The position numbers were made by a program, and so were the translations under genes. A DNA stretch of 64,000 nucleotides, from contig NZ_VUYU01000003.1 in NCBI RefSeq assembly GCF_011682065.1, forward strand, positions 1-64,000, read 5' to 3'. Shown here piece by piece: positions 26,772 through 37,200 of this stretch. The stretch comes from Massilia rubra. Its GTDB lineage: Bacteria; Pseudomonadota; Gammaproteobacteria; Burkholderiales; Burkholderiaceae_D. A model generated the notes under the pieces. It worked only from the letters and a program-made list of their open reading frames with translations, had not been told where the DNA came from and did no database searches. The first letter of the stretch is position 1. Each line of letters opens with the position of its first letter.

Positions 26772-26940
26772 AGGTGACCCTGAAAGTTCAAATTAATGTG
26801 CGAACGGCAATTTCTGGCAAAATATAGCATTAGCAGCAAGGTTACCGTGGCCCTGTTGTTGCGTTGTCAGCCTCGGGGCAAGCCTGCTTGCCGCGGGCGG
26901 GGGGCGTGGCGGCATAGCTTACCGGGCCATACAGGAGCCT

Positions 26941-27059
26941 AGAAAAACCGTCGCGAGCGGTGCCAGTTTCGTCCGGGACGCGAAGTCCGAGAAGCGCAGC
27001 CGTACGAAGGTACGGTGAGCATCGCAGGACGAAAATGGCACCGCGCAGTAGGTTTTTCT
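26941..27059. repeat. 119-bp nested imperfect palindrome in the dnaA-dnaN spacer
   Basis: The ends AGAAAAACC and GGTTTTTCT are exact inverted copies, and the next ~25 bases on each side also pair with a few mismatches (GGTGCCAGTTTCGTCC against GGACGAAAATGGCACC). The centre holds a small perfect hairpin CCGTAC-GAAG-GTACGG (27000-27015). The element fills much of the dnaA-dnaN spacer. If transcribed it would fold into a long stem. The rest of the spacer (26772-26940) shows nothing I recognise. Confidence 0.75.
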
Positions 27060-27101
27060 CAGCTCCACAGTACATTTCTGACAACTTTACCGAGGATTAC
27101 T

Positions 27102-28208
27102 ATGCAATTGGTCAAAACCACCCGAGATACCCTTCTCCGGCCACTGCAGATCGTGAGCGGTATTGTCGAGCGTCGGCACACTATGCCGATTCTGGCCAAT
27201 ATCCTCATCCGCAAGGACGGCGAAAACGTCTCGTTCCTGTCGACCGACACCGAAGTGCAGATCACCACGCACGCCAGCATCGGCTCGGGTGCCGATGTGG
27301 CCGGCACCACCGTGGCCGCGCGCAAGCTGCTGGACATTTTGCGCGCCCTGCCCGAATCGGGCGACGTCACGATGACCTTGCTGAACAAGCGCCTGACGGT
27401 GCAGACCGGCAAGTCGCGCTTCGCGCTGCAAACGCTGGCGGCGGAAGAATTCCCGACCGTTTCGGTCGCGGACACCTACAACGCCACGGTCACCCTGCCG
27501 CAAAAGACGCTCAAGCACCTGTTCAACATGGTGCACTTTTCGATGGCGCAACAGGATATCCGTTACTACCTGAACGGCCTGCTGCTGGTGCTCGACGGCC
27601 GCAACGTCATCGCCGTGGCCACCGACGGCCACCGCCTGGCGTTTTGCCAAGTCGAGACCGAGCAGGAATTCACGCGCCAGGAAGTCATCATTCCGCGCAA
27701 GACGATCATTGAGCTGCAGCGTTTGCTGGAAGAAAGCGACGAGACGGTCCAGCTGGACATTTCGACATCGCAAGTCAAGCTGACCTTCGCCGACATCGAG
27801 CTGGTCTCGAAGCTGGTGGAAGGCAAGTTCCCGGATTACACGCGTGTGATTCCGAAGGGCTACAAGAACGACTTCACGATCGGCCGCGACGAGCTGCTGC
27901 GTTCGCTGCAACGCGCGGCGATCATGACCAGCGACAAGTTCAAAGGCGTACGCTGCATCATCAGCCCGGGCAGCATGAAAATCAGCTCGACCAATGCGGA
28001 CCAGGAAGAAGCCGTTGAAGAACTCGAAATCGATTACGGCGGCGACAGTGTCGACATCGGTTTCAACGTAACGTACCTGCTGGACGTGTTGAACAACCTG
28101 AAGTGCGACCAGATCAACATTGCGCTGGGCGATTCGAATTCGTCGGCGCTGATTTCGATTCCGGACAACGCGGACTTCAAGTACGTCGTCATGCCGATGC
28201 GGATTTAA
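27102..28208 (+). CDS. dnaN: DNA polymerase III beta subunit (sliding clamp)
   Basis: 368-aa clamp of three repeated domains, forming a dimeric ring that tethers Pol III to DNA. The N-terminus (MQLVKTTRDTLLRPLQIVSG, RRHTMPILANILI) and C-terminus (YVVMPMRI) are typical of betaproteobacterial DnaN. ATG 27102 is preceded by CGAGGA. It stands between dnaA and gyrB in the conserved order. Confidence 0.98.
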   Translation: MQLVKTTRDTLLRPLQIVSGIVERRHTMPILANILIRKDGENVSFLSTDTEVQITTHASIGSGADVAGTTVAARKLLDILRALPESGDVTMTLLNKRLTVQTGKSRFALQTLAAEEFPTVSVADTYNATVTLPQKTLKHLFNMVHFSMAQQDIRYYLNGLLLVLDGRNVIAVATDGHRLAFCQVETEQEFTRQEVIIPRKTIIELQRLLEESDETVQLDISTSQVKLTFADIELVSKLVEGKFPDYTRVIPKGYKNDFTIGRDELLRSLQRAAIMTSDKFKGVRCIISPGSMKISSTNADQEEAVEELEIDYGGDSVDIGFNVTYLLDVLNNLKCDQINIALGDSNSSALISIPDNADFKYVVMPMRI

Positions 28209-28237
28209 GCGGCACGCAATACCCGGAACCCATGCTC

Positions 28238-30868
<2,631 letters not shown>

Positions 30869-30950
30869 AACTACGTCAGTCAACTTAAAATTTAGGTTTT
30901 AGAACCTCTGCTCCTTAAAACCGTGAACAGTTACAATATAAACACACAAT

Positions 30951-30977
30951 AAAAGTCTGCTCGGCATCCAGACTTTT
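30951..30977. terminator. candidate terminator after gyrB
   Basis: AAAAGTCTG and CAGACTTTT form a 9-bp stem around a 9-base loop, followed by T-rich sequence on the plus strand. It lies 83 bases after the gyrB stop and could serve both strands, since the island genes converge from the right. Confidence 0.6.
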
Positions 30978-30986
30978 GTTGTCGTT

Positions 30987-31295
30987 TTATCTTGTGCGTA
31001 TATTATGATCTTCTGGCCTCAACAATGAGGCCTCATCCATTACCCACGCTTCTGATCCAGCGCTCTTTCTCTTGATCGAAGATAAAAAATGTTTACTATT
31101 GTGGATGGGATAACGATAAGATTGAACGATTTTTTTAAGTCCATAAGCCACATCAAAAAATAGCATAGAACTGGTCAGGCAATTATGAGCAACTTCTAAT
31201 GATCTAAACTTCGCTAAATTTAGATCGACTTCCCGAGTCCATATAGGACGTCGGCAAGAAACATCATTGCAAATTTCGCTAAAGAATTGCCCCAA
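30987..31295 (-). CDS. hypothetical ORF at the gyrB-side edge of the island (uncertain)
   Basis: Possible 102-aa protein starting at TTG 31295. It is AT-rich and contains a segment with hydrophobic and aromatic residues (CLTSSMLFFDVAYGLKKIV) that looks protein-like, but no family is recognised. It overlaps the 69-codon frame at 31220-31429 in another frame. The two might be parts of one gene broken by a frameshift. It is the last reading frame of the minus-strand island. Confidence 0.3.
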   Translation of the reverse strand: MGQFFSEICNDVSCRRPIWTREVDLNLAKFRSLEVAHNCLTSSMLFFDVAYGLKKIVQSYRYPIHNSKHFLSSIKRKSAGSEAWVMDEASLLRPEDHNIRTR

Positions 31296-31429
31296 GCGTG
31301 AATCCCTCCGTGGGCTTGACCGTTAGCTAATTCATGGAGATGTATCCTAGATGATCCGAGCAAAAACAAACCTTGGGCGACGCTCATATGTGCTAAAGCA
31401 ATATCCAGAGCGGCTAGATTGACACCCAT
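31220..31429 (-). CDS. hypothetical ORF downstream of vsr (uncertain)
   Basis: Possible 69-aa protein (MGVNLAALDIALAHMSVAQG...). The frame stays open upstream to about 31495, just after the vsr stop, and the residues read HTAPEHKHELHRPIWK. It is protein-like in composition but not assigned to a family. It may be a fragment of a gene whose remainder is the overlapping frame ending at 30987. Confidence 0.3.
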   Translation of the reverse strand: MGVNLAALDIALAHMSVAQGLFLLGSSRIHLHELANGQAHGGIHAWGNSLAKFAMMFLADVLYGLGKSI

Positions 31430-31506
31430 TTTCCAAATCGGACGGTGCAGCTCATGCTTATGCTCAGGCGCGGTATGAGTTTTAATCTTTTTGATGAGCT
31501 AACCGC

Positions 31507-31941
31507 TTACCCAGTCGTAAGTGTGCATTTGATGACTTCTGCTATCCTCGTCGCGGTCACTTCAGCCTTGGCTGGCGTCGAGACTTCGCATTCCCATACA
31601 ACAACGACCTTCCATCCCATCGATTCGAGCGCATGAATATTGCGAGCATCTCGATCGGTATTTTTTCTAAATTTTTCTAACCAGAAATCAGTATTGGATT
31701 TCGGCGTAGATGCAACCTTGCACCCGTCATGCCGATGCCAGAAGCATCCATGTACAAACATAGCGGTGCGGAAGCGCGGAAATACAAGGTCTGGCTTACC
31801 TGGGAGGCCTTTCGCATGTAGCCGATAGCGCATGCCCAATGCATGGATCGCCTTTCGAAGTGCCAACTCAGGCGCGGTGTTTTTTCCCTGAATAAGTGCC
31901 ATCCGGGCGGAGCGTTCCACCGAGGTAAGGGTGTCTACCAT
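31507..31941 (-). CDS. vsr: very short patch repair endonuclease Vsr
   Basis: 144-aa mismatch endonuclease. The family core is intact: MALIQGKNTAPELALRKAIHALGMRYR, DLVFPRFRTAMFVHGCFWHRHDGCK, FWLEKFRKNTDRDARN, and a C-terminal WECEV. Catalytic Asp and the zinc-binding Cys/His set are visible. Vsr nicks 5' of T in T:G mismatches created when 5-methylcytosine deaminates, so it protects sites modified by the neighbouring C5 methyltransferase. It lies 175 bases downstream of that gene on the same strand. Confidence 0.95.
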   Translation of the reverse strand: MVDTLTSVERSARMALIQGKNTAPELALRKAIHALGMRYRLHAKGLPGKPDLVFPRFRTAMFVHGCFWHRHDGCKVASTPKSNTDFWLEKFRKNTDRDARNIHALESMGWKVVVVWECEVSTPAKAEVTATRIAEVIKCTLTTG

Positions 31942-32116
31942 CGGATAATCCTCGGAAATTTGTGAAAATATCTATGAGTATTCTAGCTCGCCTGAGCCTA
32001 GATACCAAGGGGGAACAGGTCGTCACGCAGCCGTGCATACCCGATGAAAACACGTCTGATGAGTGAACCTAATTCCCTGCACTTGTAAGACAAAAAATTT
32101 TCATTGTGAAATATCA

Positions 32117-33778
32117 CTAATCCACCACCGAAACGGCCTTTGCAGTTGCCATCGGATCGTGCGCTGCATGGTACCGATCAAGTAGATCTTGAACAATGAG
32201 GCCCAGAGCGCGGCCGAGTAATGGAGGAACTGCATTTCCAACCTGTGTATATTGAGGGACTTCGAACCTACGCGACTTACCACCAGTGGTGGCCTTCGAG
32301 CAAAAGGTAAACTTATCCGGAAAGGACTGTATGCGTGCCATTTCACGCACCGTGAGCGTGCGTAGGCAATCTTGGTCCTCGTAGTAGTGGCACATATCAT
32401 CGGGAATGGATAGGGCAGCTGGTGCCGGCATACTGGCCACCATGGCCTTCTGCTTATGCTTGCCCGTTTCGTGATCCATCAAGAAATCTTCCAATCCTGC
32501 CTTGGTTCCAAACGACGTGAAGGCTCCATCAGGCTTTAAGTAGAAAGCGTGCGCGCGTAGCTCGCCCCAAGCTGCATCGTCTAGAGTCGTCTTCTTACGC
32601 TTAAGGATCTGGAACGCCGCGGTTGCGGTTTCCGGGCGAACCTTGCTAAGTACTTGGTAAATCCGGAAGCGGCGCTTCACATCAATACAATGCCTGCGAA
32701 AGTCGTGGTTCGCCTTTGGCTCGCCCGCCAGCCCCCTAGACAGTATTGTGTTGATGCTCTTGACGTATGCTGATTCCCATACTTCGTCCGACCTTAAATC
32801 GTCAATCGCCTCGCGTACTGACGTAGGCCTACCATTCACTAATCCCTTCAAGAATGTGCCCAGGAAGATGCTCGGATTTTTGTCAGCGTCATGTAATGGC
32901 AAGTCCTTTAGCTCAACAGGCTGTCTCTTTCTTATCTTTTCGAAGAATGCCTTGGATGAGTTTAAAATTTCACGGTCACGCATTGGTAATTCATTCCGGA
33001 GCGTATCGTAGACATCCTTTCGGATTGATAGCATGATGAAACGGGGGCGATTCTGTGCGACGCCTGCGAATTTTGCGTTGACGTGTAGACATATGGGTAC
33101 ATATCCACAAGAAGGATTACCCGGTTCCATGCCAATCTGGGCAAAGGCTTGCGCAACCTCGAACCATGCATAGACCTTCTTACCTTCAACGACGAACGGC
33201 CGTAGTATTCCCGTCACATTTTCCAATAACGCGAACTTTGGCTGGATAAGTTGGACGAACTTGGCGAATTCCCAAGGCAGTACATTACGAGCATTTGTGT
33301 ACTGACGCATACCTGCCATGCTGAAACTCTGGCACGGAGGGCCTCCAGAAACTAGATCGATGTTTCCCTCGCCAAATCCATTCCTTAGCAATTCCATCGC
33401 AGTCTTGTTTTTCACGTCGTTGAGCCATCTATTTAACTCGACCACGCTTCCGACAACCATCGATCCTGCCAAGTCGCGGCCGTCGCTGCGAAGATCGCAT
33501 ACGCCCTTGCCGAGAGGAGGGAACTCCTGTGGATTTTCGCTCAAGCGAGATGTCATGTCCTGCAACTCATACTTGCTGCTGAGCCACTTTGTCAATATTG
33601 GTCCTTTTGACAATATTTTACTTTTTGCGAGAGTGGTCAGAGGCTCTCCTAACAAGTTGAAGGAAAAGGTTTCGCTAGCCATTGGCGATAGCTCGTTGGC
33701 AAGCAGCATCTTGCCGCCAGTGGATTTAAGGCCAAGCGATAAGCCTCCGCAACCAGCGAAAAGCTCTACGTAATTCAT
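32117..33778 (-). CDS. DNA (cytosine-5-)-methyltransferase
   Basis: 553-aa C5 methyltransferase. Motif I ELFAGCGGLSLGL (residues 5-17) binds S-adenosylmethionine, motif IV GGPPCQSF holds catalytic Cys149, motif VI is ENV (186-188), motif VIII QNRPRF, and motif X QVGNAVPPLLG lies near the C-terminus. Extra segments between motifs I and IV, and a long target-recognition region, make it bigger than Dcm. The target sequence is not predictable. It follows the 1844-aa ATPase gene after a 498-base gap in the island. Confidence 0.95.
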   Translation of the reverse strand: MNYVELFAGCGGLSLGLKSTGGKMLLANELSPMASETFSFNLLGEPLTTLAKSKILSKGPILTKWLSSKYELQDMTSRLSENPQEFPPLGKGVCDLRSDGRDLAGSMVVGSVVELNRWLNDVKNKTAMELLRNGFGEGNIDLVSGGPPCQSFSMAGMRQYTNARNVLPWEFAKFVQLIQPKFALLENVTGILRPFVVEGKKVYAWFEVAQAFAQIGMEPGNPSCGYVPICLHVNAKFAGVAQNRPRFIMLSIRKDVYDTLRNELPMRDREILNSSKAFFEKIRKRQPVELKDLPLHDADKNPSIFLGTFLKGLVNGRPTSVREAIDDLRSDEVWESAYVKSINTILSRGLAGEPKANHDFRRHCIDVKRRFRIYQVLSKVRPETATAAFQILKRKKTTLDDAAWGELRAHAFYLKPDGAFTSFGTKAGLEDFLMDHETGKHKQKAMVASMPAPAALSIPDDMCHYYEDQDCLRTLTVREMARIQSFPDKFTFCSKATTGGKSRRFEVPQYTQVGNAVPPLLGRALGLIVQDLLDRYHAAHDPMATAKAVSVVD

Positions 33779-34276
33779 TATTTCTCCAACGACTCTATTG
33801 TCAGGGTACAGGTTTTCCGGGAGAGGAAATCACATGCAAGCGGGGCAATAGGATATACCAACTGGCATCCGGCAGCCATAAGAACCTAAACATTCCACTT
33901 CCAACTTGAACCAATGGCATGTCAGGTCGATGTCCAAGCGAGACGTAAACTTAGGAAGGTCCATCATCCGAGTAAGGCAACGACTGGCATACGACATGCT
34001 GGACATGGCGCCAACGTTGGTGAAGTGATAACATCAATCGCTTGCAAATGACATACAGTGCTTCAGCGGAGCCGGCCTGCTACATTGCATCATACGCGCA
34101 AAAATGGTCTAGGCTCGGCAGCAAGTATCGCACGCAGACGTAGCCTGAGAGGCTCGTCATGGACGAGGATTGCCCTCGCCACATCGAAGGACCAATCATC
34201 CACCGATGAGTCGCCCACTGCGTTGAACCGGGCGCAAGAAATGAGGTCCTAGAAATTTCCACGCCGCGCCGGTTTG
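33779..34276. other. spacer between methyltransferase and large ATPase genes
   Basis: This 498-base stretch on the island has no long frame. On the minus strand 34090-34248 stays open for 52 codons and reads in a protein-like way (SCARFNAVGDSSVDDW, later RLRLRAILAAEPRPFLRV). It follows a stop codon and has only GTG or ATT as possible starts. It may be a small gene or the relic of one. The rest may carry the methyltransferase promoter, but no good -35/-10 was found. Confidence 0.35.
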
Positions 34277-37200
34277 CTATTTATTGGGAGCTTTACTTGT
34301 CAACTCATAGAACGGAAGTCCACGCATTATTTCCCCTAAAGAGTCAAACGACTTGTATAGGCAGTGATGATTCGGCAATGTTTTGACGCGTTCAGATAGG
34401 TCCCCAAGATCGGAGGTAAATCCCAGCGCGCCTAGTTCAGCTGGCGTAACGTTAGGAACTTTGTGGATGAACCAAGTTAGTAGTGGCTCACGGTAGTCCG
34501 TTCCAGCCGTCTTGAAATGCCTTAGGTACTGCGAAGCCAAAATCACTCCCGTGCCAAACTCGCGACCTTGCAGCAGCAATTTGCGGAGTACGTCGAACTC
34601 GTATCTCATAATATTGTCAGCTTCGTCCACTAGAAGATAGGAGTCAATTACTCGCAGTTGGGGCGCCGTACCAAGGAAAGGCCGTTTGGGTACCTTCAAC
34701 ATGTTCTCGTAGAACATGTTGAGCATAATCGCCACCAGCATGTTCTTGCTACGGTCGTCCTGACCCATTGCGTCGAGGGAAACGACTACAATCCCATCGA
34801 GAAACTGATCGAAGGGCTTCGTTTTCGCAGGATCCATTTCAAAAATTTGCATATCAACCAAATCGTCGATGATCGACATCGGCGAGTCTGACTTCCCGGC
34901 AAGCAAGTCGCGATATTCAGAGTGGATATCGTAGATCGTGGGTGGCCGCCCTTGGCTAGCGCATGCCTCGTACGCGCTTCTCACCGCGCCTTTGAGCTTG
35001 TCACGCTGGACTGGCCCGATTCCTGTGTACACCTTGTCTAAGACATCGGCGAAGAAACGAAACCTGTCGAGCCAGGGTGCGACGGATTCGCCAATGCACG
35101 TCGTGTCGAATAAATTCAGTGGCAACCGCGTCGGCTTGACCACTCTCGCACCGGTGGCTTCAAGGAACTCCGGACTGCTGTAGTCGCGCTTGTAGTCGAA
35201 GATGAGAAATCTCGGCTTGACGCCTCGGTTTTCTTTATGTGCTATTGCGATTTGAAGAATGAGCGATTTCAGAAGTTGGGTTTTGCCAGTTCCTAAGTCA
35301 CCGACCACCCCGATGTTCAGTTGATTTAAACGGGTGTCGGATAAGTTGAGAGCTAGCGACCGCGGCTCAAACCCATCAACCGTCTGGCCCAAGGAGAGGA
35401 CGATACCATCACTCGGTTCTCCTACTTCGATTAAGGGCAAAACTGTCAAGGCTGGCAGGCACTCTTCCGGGGTGTCGAGCATGAAAAGGCCGCGGGGCCC
35501 CTCCAGTTCATCAAGGACGGGCACACAAGCAGGGTTACCTTCCTGATTACAAGGGAGAAGTGCTGGCCGTATTGCCGCGGCCTCGTAGGGGGCGTGCATG
35601 ACACCCGTTGGAAGAAGGCTCCATGTCCCTACCTTCGCACGCACCTTGTCATAGAAATTCTGTGCATCCCCAGCGACGATGCGCCAAGCATCCTTGGGGG
35701 AGATGAAGATGCTCTCGTCAAAGCCATCGCCATCATGATCGCGTGCCTCGCTCTCTGATCCGTCTACGACGATCAAACGTCCCTTGGGGTCGATGGAAAT
35801 AGCCGTGCCTGGGCTAAGAATGGTAGCAACGATCCGCTCATGATAACTAGCCCACCTCGCGGCTTGATTCGCGACACCTTCCTGCTGGCTGTATACCCTT
35901 AAGCCAAAGCCAACCATCGAAAGCAGCAGGTGCTTGTATGCAAGCTCCCAGAGCGGCGAGCCGGCGGCCCGTTCGCTTAGTCTCGCAAGCAGTGAAGACA
36001 TGGACTTCGCTTGTGCTAGTGCGTCCCTTGCATCGTTTGGGCTGAATATCGTGTTCTGCTGGCGACACTTGACCTCGACGGGTGTCAAGTGCAGGCGTAT
36101 CGCGCTTTCGGTGGCGTGGATGCCAATAACAAGCAAGTCGGGCCGTGACAAGGAAACCTCCCTCCGGTCGTTGCCAAGCGAGCGAGCAAGGTCGGATAGG
36201 TAGCCACGGAATGGATCCACCGGGACGATGATCGAAATGATGGCATCTTCTGCTGTGCCGGCAAGGACAGGCAGTACGCTGTCAAGGTTGCCCGACACGC
36301 GGAACTTATCTTGCAGCAAGCGGACGGCAAGGAACAAGCCCAGATCGCCGGTGGCCCCTGTGTCATCGCCAGAAAGGCCCCGGACTGTCGGTATTCCTCT
36401 CCTCGCCACCTCGAGCAGGATGTCATCGACCTGTGCGTCGGATAGCCGGTTGCCACCCGACAGACCTTGCAGTGCGCGTCGGATGGCGTCACGGTCTGCT
36501 TCTTTGACCTGAGAGAGCAAGTAATAACCACTTGTATCACCGGCCCGATGGGAATACGACGGCAAGTCGTAGTCCCATAGATAAGCGCCCTTGATCCATC
36601 CGCCAAGGAAACACGCGGGATCGATCGCGGAGGATGAAACGGCGACGAATCCTGCCCGCTTCTTCTCAAGCATCTCTGCAATTGCATGTACGTTTGGAGC
36701 GAACTGGAGTCCGACCGACGATTGCTGGCTTTTTTCCATGGCGACGATACAAGCCGCGACCTTGTCACCGAAAATATCGCCGCTCGCCGGCATCGACAAT
36801 CCTTGCCGCGACTCGCTGACGAAAGCGCCGTGCAACTGGCGCCGCACGCGATGCCGGATGAGCCCTCCCATGCTCAGCGGAGAGCCCATCCCGACGGTCG
36901 TGCACTCAGGTTGCGCGGAGTCAAGTTGGGCAATGATTCCCAAGTCGGGATTCGTGCCCGCTGGCTGCTTGTCATACCAGCGCACGCTATTCGACGTGTC
37001 CTCCGACAGGTTGGCGATGGTGGCCTGGTCTGGGCGCGAACCTACCGGGCGCGTGTCGAACACTTCCAGCATCCTAGGACCAACTAATTGTCGTGCCTCT
37101 GCCTTGTCACCGCTACCGAATCGATTCAAGCACCAATTTGCCAATCCATCGTTGCACGCGTCCGTGGCCCCGCCAGCGCTGGAAACGACGAGGCTGATGA

